A stretch of DNA of 64,000 nt, from positions 637,571 through 701,570 of the forward strand of contig MNCI01007937.1 in NCBI GenBank assembly GCA_015680685.1, written 5' to 3'. The translations under genes and the position numbers were made by a program. The notes under the pieces are model-generated. The model was not told the origin of the DNA and ran no database searches. It saw only the letters and a program-made list of their open reading frames with translations. Source of the DNA: Gnetum montanum (lineage: Eukaryota > Streptophyta > Gnetopsida > Gnetales > Gnetaceae). This document shows positions 24,121 through 35,004 of this stretch, piece after piece (position 1 is the first letter of the stretch; every line of letters starts with the position of its first letter).

Positions 24121-26390
24121 ATTTGACCTGTGGAATTTTAACAAATAAATAAGGTTTTATATTAGAATCCCATAAATGTACCTCAACAAGCAAAATTCTA
24201 AACACTATGGGAAGAATCCTAGATCATACATTCCACCTTCCAATTAGGCACCATGCAAATCTACCATCCTAATTGCTCAAATAAGCTAATTTTGATGAAC
24301 ATAAAATAAGTGAAATCATTTAAGGATTTCCAAGAAGCCACACACTCCAAAGCCACATCTACCCATGGTTAAGCTTGTTCTATATTTTGTCTCTTTGCAC
24401 TAGAACTTAGTCATGGGGAAGACATCGATATGGTTTGATATCTTGTGAGGATTGCTTTTGTTGTACCCACTTTGGCTTTTTTTACATGAGTCTGAGTCTT
24501 GGGTACATTCTATGGCTTCTTAGCTTAGAGCCATCTTTATCACTTTAGATTTGAAGTCCTATATTATCTACAACTTCGTTTTTAAATATTTATCTTCAAC
24601 TTGTTAGAAATGACATTTTGTGTCATCAGTAGTATCATTTTGGCTCTTTATTTGTGACTTCTAGTTTTGATGTCTGATGTCAACTCCAATGTTAATTCTA
24701 TCTCTAGTTTTTTATGTCTAATATCAATTTCACTTTGGATGTTTGATGTCAAATCCTACTTTTTGTAGTATGTTAGCTCTTTCACATAAAGCATCAATCC
24801 TACATTCAACATTTGATGTCAATTTTTACATCAATTAATCTATATGTTAATTCTCCTATCCAAAAAAAGCTTCTAGAACCTTCTGGAAGATTTTATGGGT
24901 CCTAATGCATCACTCCTACTCAATTTATGTGGTATTTTCAACATATGAGAGGATACCCCTAAATAGAATGGGATTGGCTTTTCAACTAATTGGCATTTTC
25001 TTCAACTAGCTTTTGGAGATTTACTTAGCATTTTCATCTATCTTTGCTACTTAGCATAGTCAGCATCCTTTGTGATTGGTGATTTGGAAACCCTTTTTCC
25101 AAAGGCTCTAGCTCTTTGTAGGATAACTGCACTATCCTCCTTTTTAGATATATTAGATCCTTTGATTTAATTCCATTTTTCTTACTGATGCATTATATCC
25201 TCTTCATGTTTTCCTCCTAATACATGGAGAATTTCTCAGAATCAGGTCAACACACCAATCTAATCCATTTCTCTATTTAGTCAACTACCAAATCTACAAT
25301 TATTCTATCAAATTTGCATCACGTGCACACATCAAAGAAGGAATGGGGCAACATAGCTCCTCATTAGACACATCTGATCCTTAATACACATCATAGAACA
25401 CCTCTAGCAGATTTCTATTCTATCATTTCTTTTGTAATCTAGATCTTTTCATTTTCAGTTTTCTGTCTCTAACACTATCCAGATCTACCATAGATCTATT
25501 TTCTATTTTGTGTGTTTTCTTTTTTGATTTAATAATTTGAGGAATTAGATTGTCTCATTTTGCACTTTATTCTTAACTACTCTCTCCTACCAACAACATG
25601 CTACATTTTTTTTGAATTTGCATTATATATGTGATCTCTGCTTAATTTTTGCTAGCTATTGCACATACATTTCTCTTTCTAGCTTAATAGCTACTAATAC
25701 TTAGCAAAGATGGTTAACTTGTCAAAAAATTTCCCATGATCTTCAAGTCCCCTTTTGATTTAAAGGAAATTAGTTGAAGGATTAGTTTTTCTAGACTGTT
25801 TGGTGGTCACAAAATTGCTTGGCTCAATTTCATATTAGGTTGTGTCAGATCTAAAATTACGACAATCCCTACTGCAACAGCTTTTACACTTTTTTATTTT
25901 ACAATGTTCTTTTAATTTTTTTTCTTATCAGTTTTCCTTTTTCTTTGAATTTTTCTTTTCTTTTCTTATGAATTTTCTTATATATTTTGCATTTTATGCT
26001 TTAAGTCTTATGTTTTTGTTAATAAAGTTACTACTTTTTATGTAGAACATCAACTTCATTATTTGGATTATGTCCCATGCTAGCAAGATACTGAGGTAGG
26101 TAATTGTTTAAAGTAGTGAGACCACGGCATCCATCCCTCTGGTCTGTACGAATAAGGAAACTTCATCATGAAAGTGATATGGTTCTTCTCACATGTAAAC
26201 TAAAATTAACCCATGATAGTAATGCCTTGAAGAAAGGGGGAAGCACCAAGATGGAATGGAAAAGGATGTGACATCAAGGGGACTTGCTAATTCTTTGCAC
26301 TTCTTCTATGAGTCTTACTACTCTATGTCATTATATCATTACTCATGTTTTAATTTTGATGAAAGCATGTTCTCGAAGAAGTGTTACCTT
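24121..26390 (+). other. Noncoding spacer of element C, with a GATGTC-rich stretch
   Basis: No coding signature. From about 24670 to 24850 the sequence TTGATGTCAA and near variants recur, along with CAATGTTAA and TCAATTT blocks. This looks like a decayed promoter-type array without a clear TATA. A T-rich stretch at 25860-26040 parallels the one after gag in A and B. The 20-bp block shared with A is at 26267-26286. Confidence 0.5.
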
Positions 26391-26396
26391 ACTATG

Positions 26397-26815
26397 TCAT
26401 TGGAAATACATGTTACCCATGGTTGAAGGTAGTCCTCTAGTACAAAAAGCACAATTATTAATTAATTAATACATAAAAATAAAATTACATCATTGGAAAT
26501 ACATGTTACCCATGCCTAAAGATAGGCTACTTTAAGGAATCTCAAGGTTTCTTAAAATAGTTTCATTATATGACTAGAAATACATATTACCCATGTCTAA
26601 AGGTACACTATTAATGGAATTAGCATTAGTTATGAGGCTAGAATGACATATTATCCAAGTCTGAAGGTATGCTACTTCCAGGAATTGCAAGGTATTTTGA
26701 ACTAGTTTTATCATGTGATAAGAAAGACATGCTGCCCATGCTTAAAGGTACATCATTGATGGGATTTGCAATGGCTATGGGGCTAGAAAAATATTTTACC
26801 CATACTTGAAGACAT
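26397..26815 (+). repeat. Six diverged copies of a spacer motif in element C
   Basis: The motif GAAA(T/G)ACATGTTACCCATG plus CTAAAGGTA recurs at about 26401, 26494, 26577, 26641, 26722 and 26783, spaced 60-95 bp. Element A has one copy (about 16728). It is noncoding, and all copies have the same orientation. Confidence 0.75.
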
Positions 26816-27643
26816 CCCTCTAATCAATGGCCAAGTTTCCTCAAACTTAATGGTTAAGTAAGTAATTAATCAAACAATTGCTTCCTTGTTTTTTCTTATT
26901 GAGTGAGATGGTGTTTTCATATGGTTGTGGTTGGTTTCATGATGGTAAGTTGAGGATGACACAATGTGATGTTATTGTTAAAGATATGGACTTGGTCTAA
27001 AACCTAGAGAGATAGGTATAATGATCATCTTAACCACAATTGACACAAGGATCTATTCCAAACATGGTAAAGTATCTCACATCCTAATCTTTGCGATCCC
27101 TTCTTGTTCCATTATGTACCTCACTACTATGTACAATTATGCGCTTAATGGTTTTGTTTAGTATAGTGCAGAATGCTTGATAGCAATAGTTGTGTAAATG
27201 TGGCATATAGACTTGATTAACATTCAATCTCCAATGTGCCCATGAACACTTTGTGAGATGGTTATACAAGGACATAAAAACCGCTTTGGGGAGGACTCGC
27301 TTATATAACTTTTAGAAATTTAGTTTATACACCACCTTCACATGCCCAATTTATCAAAGAATAATTCCAAGATTCAAATGCATTATTATTTCTAAGTTAT
27401 CTTATTATGAAACTCTCATTTCATCATCTCATTTCATGACCCCCATTCACATTGTTTATGTTTCACCAACTTCACAATGTTCTAATCAAGCCTAACCATA
27501 CTGTTCTCATGATTACACCCTTCTTATAGCTCTCATTCCAGCCCCTATTTACTCCAAACTTCATGAAAACATATGTAGAAAATACAAAGAAAATTTTACA
27601 CTTCAGTTGCATTAACGTAAAAACTTCTAATAAGTCCAATTTT

Positions 27644-28361
27644 TGATGAGTAACAATATCACAGCAACGATATCATGGATAGGATATTGTAACACATGCT
27701 ACATCATCATCGATACAATATCTTGGGATGTATGCAATCCTATAACTATGACACTTGCGTGCATAATTTGGACAACATTTCATTCCATAGTAACTAGACT
27801 CTTTTAATTTGTTTTCATAACTTAGCGATAGAAGTGTATGCCCACAGCGTGGTGTTAGGCAATGAATGGAGTCTTTATTTGAACAAACTGTATTTGGACA
27901 TAATTTGTGAATGGCAATAATGATCAAGCTATTTTGCATCATTGCAACATCACTTAGTTTACTTTCTATTTACTTAGAATAATTTTCCATTTTTCCTTTA
28001 GCACTTTACCTTTTCAAAGTACTTACTTTACATGTGCACTTAGTACATCAACATGGGTATGACTAGTTCTGAACATTAAGTGTGGTTGTCTTGTAATTCC
28101 AATAGTGGTGTTATTTGATTCACTTAATGATAACTCCACTTGGTAACCTAATGGTAACTGCATAAGTCTAAGATGTGATCGGAGGACTAGGAATGGATAC
28201 CTATTGCTTAGGATAGAATATATCTACTTACTATTATTTAGACTTAGAAATTATTTTCATTCCATCACATTAACTAGGAGTAATAATGGCCGAACAACAT
28301 CAAATATCATATACCTCATAGTGAGCTAAACCATACACATAGACTTCACTAGCTACATGTG
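27644..28361 (+). repeat. LTR D, left part (split by element B)
   Basis: Starts TGATGAG, followed by an array of AATATC, GATATC and GATATT cores (27651-27722), then CTTTATTTGAACAA and GTAACTGCATAAG blocks that align with the family's LTRs. It stops exactly at element B (28362) and resumes at 34636. The joined length, about 850 bp, equals a full LTR. It is a solo LTR or fragment inside element C; flanking pentamers ATTTT and ACATT do not make a convincing duplication. Confidence 0.8.
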
Positions 28362-29254
28362 TGATGAGCAACGAGGCACCCCTATGCTCAACCATATGAC
28401 TCACAAACATTCACGCACGATTCGATTGAATTCAATGGATGGGACTAATTGTGGCATCTAGATCGTTACGCTTTGATCGCAATTCGCTGTCTTCCTACTT
28501 GGACTAGTGGTAGCTTTGTCACGTATGGTTTACTCCAAAGTGAGGCGTATGATGTTGTTTCTAGTTCTATGCTACTCTTGATGATGATAAAGAGATGGAT
28601 TAATTAAATTAATGAATAATGAAAAACAAGATCTAAACTAGCCTATGGGCGATGAGTATCCACACTTAATCATTCGTACATGTCTTGGACTTCATGAGGC
28701 TACTTTTGGGATTGCCAAGTATACGTCACTAGTTGTGCCAAACGATACACCTTTGGATTACCAAGTACTTCCACTTAAATGTTTGTGATTAAGGTGTATA
28801 CATTCTGCTTAATAACATGAATAGTAAATAACAATAAATAAAAATAATTAACTAAAGAAAGTAGTAAATAATTAAAGGCAACAATATTCTAACTGGATGC
28901 CGCAATGATGAAAGTAATCTCGATCTTTATTGCCAGTCATGTAACATGTCCAAGTACGTCACACTTGAACAAATGTGTCATATGATTACAAACATCACAC
29001 TGTGGGCATTTAGAAAATATTCTAACTCTGGAGAAAACAAACTGCAAGAGCTCTGCTACTTTGATTGAAAAACTATCTAAAAACTGATCCAAAATAGGAG
29101 CCTAGGCATTGTATTTATAGGCCAAAGTATATATCCTAATGTTACATCCAAGCCCCAACGTCACATCTAGGCCCCGACGTCGAAGCAAATAGAAAACAAC
29201 AATTCATAAAATGTCAAGGCTCTGATGTCAAGATAGGAAAATCATGACTCATCA
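28362..29254 (-). repeat. 3' LTR of element B
   Basis: Minus-strand LTR with terminal TGATGA/TCATCA. Its array uses GACGTC (GACGTCGGGGC, GACGTTGGGGC, AACATTAGG; about 29135-29230) instead of GATATC, but keeps the same GGGxC flank. The TATA-type TATAAATAC follows near 29110-29120. Confidence 0.88.
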
Positions 29255-29639
29255 TACCCCAACAACTAAATGAAAACTCATCCTTGAGTTAAACAAAATG
29301 AGGAACAAGTTTCTTACAAAATATTGGGTAGGTATGGGATCATTGATTGACATACAAACTAACTCAGGTGGAATAGATAGATGTTGAGTGCCAAAGTGTA
29401 CAGAGTTACAAGCTTTACAAAATTGGGTGTTCATGATAAGAGAAGTAAACACCCTGGAAAGAAAATTGACATCCAACACCTCTTGGTAGCCGAAGAGAGA
29501 GATAGAAGATCCAATGATCATGAATGGTCCTCATCACAAGGTGTTGCTACATCATCCTTGGTGAAGATAGTTCAACTTCTAGTCCATGCTTCCCACTGTA
29601 ATCACAACAGAATTATGAATTAGTATGTAAGGTGTAACA

Positions 29640-31136
29640 CATAGCTGTTAAGTACCTTGTCTCTTCAGTGGTTACACTTGGCTAGGTTGTGATTGTCGTA
29701 TATTGACTCCTTTAGTAGTGTTAGTGAGAAGGCTAACAAATAGGGTCAAATAGATAAATGGTCCATTAAATTTAAAAAATTTTAACACAAGGAAATATTT
29801 GAAGAGGATGTAACAATTCACAATAATAAAAAGGAAGGTTCACTAAAAAATGTTGTGAAGATGTGCACAATTGGATGTCATTGATGGGGTAAACAAAAAG
29901 ATTTGATTATAAGAGTGTCTAAGGGTAAATAACTTAACTAACCCAACCAAAAGATATGTAAGTGGGTCCTCCGCAAAGTAGACATAGGCCTTTTATGCCC
30001 TTGCATAACTTCAAACCAAAGAGTCCATGGGCTCCATGGATGATTAATGGTTATAGAAGGTTAGGTACAAAAACCTAAAAGAGACTAACTAAGAATTCTG
30101 ACACATCAAACTAGGACATCGAATCAAGAACATGAAACTAGTAGTGAGGTGAGACATGGAAAGCATAGATCGATGAGAGATGACTTGATAGGATCCATCC
30201 TTACTCCAAACCAAAACTAACCATGTTTAGTGACTTCTCATCGACATTCTAAGACCAGTCCATTCCCCTAAGATACAAGAGTGCTCCCATAGAACAACCA
30301 CCATTCCTTATTAGAGAAGAAGTAGGAAGTGAGGAAGGGCCTTAGTTAGAGGGGATGAGTCCCGTAACTGGTGCTTATAGCTCATTTATTTTGTTGAAGG
30401 GATCTGCTTTGAATTCCCACCATTTTTTTTTGAAATGGGAACCACACCATGCAAAGAATGTGCATTTATTTTGTCCAAGGGATGTGCCTTGAATCCTCAT
30501 CATTTTTTATGAGTACCACACCATGTAAGGACTTATTCAGCTTCCTTTTTTTGGTGGACACAAAATGGTAAGAAATTTATGAAAACACACATGCACCCAG
30601 GCAAACAGAAAAGCACAAAGAACACCAAATCCCCTTGAAGCCACGTCCTATTCAAACCTTTGAATCCTTTCTAATTCCAGAAACTACCAAAGTCACAAAT
30701 TTGTTAAAGTTGTATTAATGAAAAAGGGACTGCCCATTTCCAAAATAAGGAAAACCATAAAGTTTGTGGATGGGTGAATGTTGTGGACTCACTACGTGTT
30801 GCATGAAAAAGAAACCATGTCCTAATCATCCATAAAAAAATTCAAAACCAAAAACCAGACCAATAATCAAATAAAAAAATAATACATACCACTATCAAGC
30901 AACGCATTACCATTGTACATAGCACTTATTACCAAAAATTTAGAAAATCAAACCAAAATAAAAAAAATGTAAAATATTCAAGAAATAGTAAATATACTAA
31001 CGATGGTGCAAAATAAAAATTAGAAAAGATTAATAACATGAAAACAAGAAGATGTAAAATAAAGAATGTGTAAAACAAAAAGTTGTAAAACAAAAAGATG
31101 AAAAACACTTAAGAATCCTGAAGACTAGAATGGGGG
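29640..31136 (-). other. Noncoding interior of element B
   Basis: Contains the A/T-rich region after gag and a two-copy repeat of about 80 bp (30382-30461 and 30462-30537, sharing TTTATTTTGT..AAGGGAT and ACCACACCATG). The block GTGAGTCCACAACATTCACCC (minus strand, near 30790) matches the equivalent spacer of A. No pol or 3' frame was found. Confidence 0.6.
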
Positions 31137-33588
31137 ATAACCCCCACGACTAAACATTTGGTTGTGACAAGGATTAATAAGTGGATAAAAAGGGTCCATG
31201 CATGTATGAAATGTTGGGAGCCTTTCATGCCCCAGCCACTAGGTATCTATTGGTGGTGTGATGGCTGGCTTGAAAAATTGTTGGTCACACAGCTGATTGT
31301 TATATGTATGGTGGGTCAAGATATGAGGTGTGTTAAAATTATGGATGACTGGCCCACTATTGCACCCTTGAGTATGAGATGGTATGCATGGATTCATTTA
31401 CCTCCCCACGTTTGTAGATTCATTAGTTGGATGTGGGATTGGAGTATGGATAGATGGTGGCCCTTGTGTATGATGGAAGGATGTTGGTTTGGTGGTGCAC
31501 CTGGTTAGCCTTATGTTGGCTCAGATGATGCAATGGGTTCACACATGATTTGCTTCAACTTATGACCTTTCCTCTAGAAGGGATGTTTCCAATGTTGTGA
31601 TTGGGATCCACTAGTATCAGCATGTCTATGCACATTTGCAGCACAAGTGGCACTCATTCATTAATATTATGGTGTTGAACCTTCCTGAGTTACTGGAAAT
31701 GGCATTGGAGGAGGTGAATTATGAAAATATCAAGGGTAAGTTGGATGGTAAGAGGCATGAGGTGGTGATCCTTCAAGGGATGTCATGTATTGATGGTACT
31801 TGGGAGAGTGGTAGTAACGATTTGAAGTGGACGATGCCGAACTAGTTGGAGAAACAGAGTGTTGAACATAATATCCATGCAATTTTAGCAGATATGGCTG
31901 ATTTGGTGGTGGCCTCCCCCACAACTGCAGTTGTTGCCACTACAATTGATGAATATGTTGAGGTTGGTAATAAGTCTNAGTTGTTGCCACTACAATTGAT
32001 GAATATGTTGAGGTTGGTAATAAGTCTACCTAGGATGGTACGATTGGTTGTGGAACTATCTATAATTACCTTGTGGAAGAGGAAATCTCCCAGGCATATG
32101 CTTTTGCACAAACTTCAAATTTAAGGCACCTGCCCAATACTCCTGTAGATGCAACAAGACTAGGCAATGGCCCTTCAAATGATCATATATGCAGATGTCA
32201 CATCCATTATCTTCTTCTATGGTTGAGTCTTTAGCCTTACTTTCGTCAGCCACTTTTCTCATTAGCTGAAAAGTGTTCCTGACTATTTCTTGGTTCTATG
32301 TCCTTTGTTTATTGTGATCACCTAGCATGTTTTACATGACCTTCTCCATGACCGTCTTAATAATATTTATAGCATTTTCATTTATCCATTTGGACATCCT
32401 ATTAAAATTTGCTTCGAAATCATCAATAGACTCCTTTATTAGCAAAGTCTATTGCGAAATCACCTTATCAAAGGTAGTTTCATTCTCCTTACCATAAATT
32501 TGGACCTCCTTTAATTGAAGAGTTGGGTCCCATTGATATTTCTCAACATTCTTCCACTTGCATGTCTCTCCTTCTTCTTTTGCCACATGCTCTATTAGCT
32601 CTCTAATCTAATGGGCTTGGAGCTTGTATAATTGCCCTAGGATGTACATCCCAATGGTCACCCTTATTCCACTATGAAGCCATGGGCATTAATTCAATGA
32701 GGCATACTAGCTATCTAAGGCCATGTCCAAGGGTTCATGTTATTCTTGTTTCCACTCTTGGATTTTTCTTCTTAGATTGGACACTCTTGCATAGGTTTGG
32801 TATTTCTCGTTGAAGAGTTCCAACATTACAAACCATCGTCAGATGGAGTTTGGTCTTAATGATTTATACCACATTCAGGCTTTATCAATTAGTGTCCTAG
32901 GAAAGAGCTTAAGCTTTTGCCATTCACTTTCAATGTTATAGTTAGCATAGGCATCATGGAAGGTTTGTAAATGATGTTGTAGATCTGCATCATAGCCTTC
33001 TACAAATTTAGGAAGATTATTCATGTCAAGCTTTGGTAGACAACTCTTTTTGCGATGCCTACGAGATATCTTAATGGCCTCTGTGATATGCATTAGGCTC
33101 TTAGTGGCCAATAGGGGTTCATTGTCATCAAACGAATTATGAGGGAAATTTCTATGTTCATGGTGACTTCTTTAATTTTTCTCGTGGCTTCAATTTTGGT
33201 TTTTAGTTTGACCCTTTAATGGAGCTCTATCTCTATACCTATGTTCATCTTTGTTAGAACTAGACGTTGAAGGGAAAGAGGAAGATGAGGTACCAAAAAA
33301 ATTGCCATGGCTTCTATAATGTTCCTCAAGGTCCCGTAATTTATCATTTGTAGGTTTTGGGGAGGTCTTAGGCCTTAAGGCCTCCCCTAGTCTAGGACCC
33401 ACGTCATCTCCTCTAAGATTTTTTGGCTTAGGTGAATGTAGTCCTTAGGTGTCATTAGGGTGGTCATGGTCATAAGAAATCATTGCATAAGGTTGGTCAC
33501 TCCAATCTTCTTCATCGTATATCTCATTAGTTCTGCAATAAATGTGTCCACTATATAGCGCATAATCACTTCCATGTGAGAGAGACAT
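31137..33588 (-). pseudogene. gag of element B, broken
   Basis: Starts at ATG 33588 with the MSLS.. leader shared with A. Compared with A it has an extra Ser/Arg-rich stretch (about 33190-33402) before the conserved core (33111-32875: SRRHRKKSCLPKLDMNNLPKF, WQKLKLFP). The zinc-knuckle-like C-x2-C-x3-H-x4-C is at about 32207-32169. The Pro/His/Tyr-rich end continues to about 31140. Stops and shifts throughout; an ambiguous base with duplicated flanks lies at 31978. Confidence 0.75.
31929..32027. repeat. 49-bp perfect direct repeat around a single n
   Basis: 31929-31977 and 31979-32027 are identical and separated only by n at 31978. This is the pattern left when two overlapping contig ends are joined without merging, so it is probably an assembly artefact rather than biology. 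Confidence 0.85.
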
Positions 33589-33693
33589 TGTTCTTGGTTT
33601 ATGGTGTGTGTGAGCTAATAGTTTCTAAAAGATATATTGTTAATCCCTTTTATAGCGATTGTGTATAATATAATTAATCTAGATAACTAGCAC

Positions 33694-33713
33694 CATCCCT
33701 GACAATGGTGCCA
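33694..33713 (-). other. Primer-binding site of element B
   Basis: TGGCACCATTGTCAGGGATG on the minus strand, directly after the LTR end. It is the Asp-tRNA site of A with further G-to-A and C-to-T changes. Confidence 0.75.
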
Positions 33714-33714
33714 A

Positions 33715-34630
33715 TGATGAGCAGGAAGGTACCCCTATGCTCAACCATAAGAATCACAAGCATTCATGCACAATCTGGTCAAATTCTATGGATGGGACTA
33801 ATTGTAGCATCTAGAGCGTTATACTTTGATCACAGTTTGTTGTCTTCCTACTTGGAATAGTGGTTGCTTTGTCACGTATGGTTTAGTCCAAAGTGAGGTG
33901 TATGATGTTTCTAGTTCTATGCTACTCCTGATGACGATAAAGAGATGGATTAATTAAACTAATGAATAATGGAAAACAAGATCTAAACTAGCCTATGGAT
34001 GATGAGTATCCACACTTAATCATCCATGCACGCCTTGGACTTCATGAGGCTACTTCTGGGATTACCAAGTGTATGTCACTAGTTGTGCCAAATGATACAC
34101 TTCTGGATTACCAAGTACTTCCACTTAAATGCTCATGATTAAGGTGTACACATTCCGCTAATAACAGGAACAATAAATGAACATAATTAACTTTAAAAAG
34201 CAGTAAATAATTAAAGGCAACAATAATCTAAGTGGATGTTGTAATGATGGAAGTAATCTCAATCTTTATTGCTATCTATGTAACATGTCCAAGTATGTCA
34301 CACTCGAATAAAGGTGTCGTACGATTACAAACATCACACTGCGAGCATTCAGAAAATATTCTAACTCTATAGAAAACAAACTGCAAGAGCTCATTTACTC
34401 TGACTAAAAAACTATCTAAAAACTAACCCAAAATAGGAGCCCAGGTGTTGTATTTATAGGCCAGAGTATATACCCTAACATCAAGTACCCAACATCGCAT
34501 CCAAGCCCTAACATTGTGTATGCAATGTCATGGCCTCAATGTCATGTACCTGATGTTGGAGCAGACAAAAAATAGTGATTCATTAAATGTCAAGGCTCCA
34601 ATGTCAAGATAGGTAAATCATGACTCATTA
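33715..34630 (-). repeat. 5' LTR of element B
   Basis: Minus-strand LTR whose start has decayed from TGATGA to TAATGA. The array (about 34475-34620) reads GATGTTGGGTAC, AACATCAGGTAC, GACATTGAGGCC and GACATTGGAGCC, i.e. mostly deaminated forms of the GACGTC units in its partner. TATAAATAC follows near 34455. Confidence 0.85.
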
Positions 34631-34635
34631 ACGCG

Positions 34636-34767
34636 AGAAGACAATGGTCACAAATTTAAACTAATTGCTAGCATATTAACATTGCCTCATCCATAGATTA
34701 TGATCAAGTCACTCATGGACACTCGTGACTTGTATGGTTGGGTGTTGGATTACTCTACCACTCATTA
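34636..34767 (+). repeat. LTR D, right part
   Basis: Contains GGTTGGGTGTTGGATTACTC and ends CCACTCATTA, matching the common LTR end. It continues 27644-28361 once element B and one pentamer are removed. Confidence 0.8.
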
Positions 34768-34830
34768 ACATTAATGCATCATGATTAGTTAATGCACCAT
34801 TGTCAACATAGTGTAAAAATCCTATAAATA
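34768..34830 (+). promoter_or_regulatory. Internal promoter-like array of element C
   Basis: ATTAATGCATCATG and GTTAATGCACC repeat before TATAAATA (34823-34830). The ATGCAT-type core matches element C's own LTR arrays (11835-11895 and 37665-37730), not the GATATC of A. It lies about 180 bp before the recognisable start of C's 3' frame, as in A. Activity is inferred. Confidence 0.55.
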
Positions 34831-35004
34831 GGTGCAAGATGTTAGGAAGAGTTTGTCTTTTTTGCTCAAACAAAGAAGGAAATTTTTGCTATTCTAAAAG
34901 CCCAGACCTTCCATTAGTGATATCTTATAAACCATAGACCTGATTTTAGTCATTCAAGAACCTATCAGCTCCCAAATTCAAGCTCTACGTGATAGGAGTA
35001 CATT

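Larger units (their letters stand above)
28362..34630 (-). mobile_element. Element B: internally deleted Ty3 element, minus strand
   Basis: Read on the minus strand: 5' LTR 34630-33715, Asp-tRNA-type primer site 33713-33694, broken gag (about 33588-31137), T-rich and repeat spacer, polypurine tract GTTGGGGTA (29263-29255), 3' LTR 29254-28362. Flanking pentamers are ACGCG (34631-34635) and ATGTG (28357-28361); they differ only by C-to-T at two CpG sites. Colinear with A at both ends, but pol, the internal array and the 3' frame are gone. It sits inside LTR D. Confidence 0.88.

Noticed and set aside
31158-31508. 116-codon plus-strand frame
   Set aside because: Antisense to the Pro/His/Tyr-rich end of gag in element B, which aligns with the gag end of A.
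27639-34772. Target duplication around LTR D
   Set aside because: ATTTT and ACATT agree at only three of five positions, so D's insertion site is not proven.
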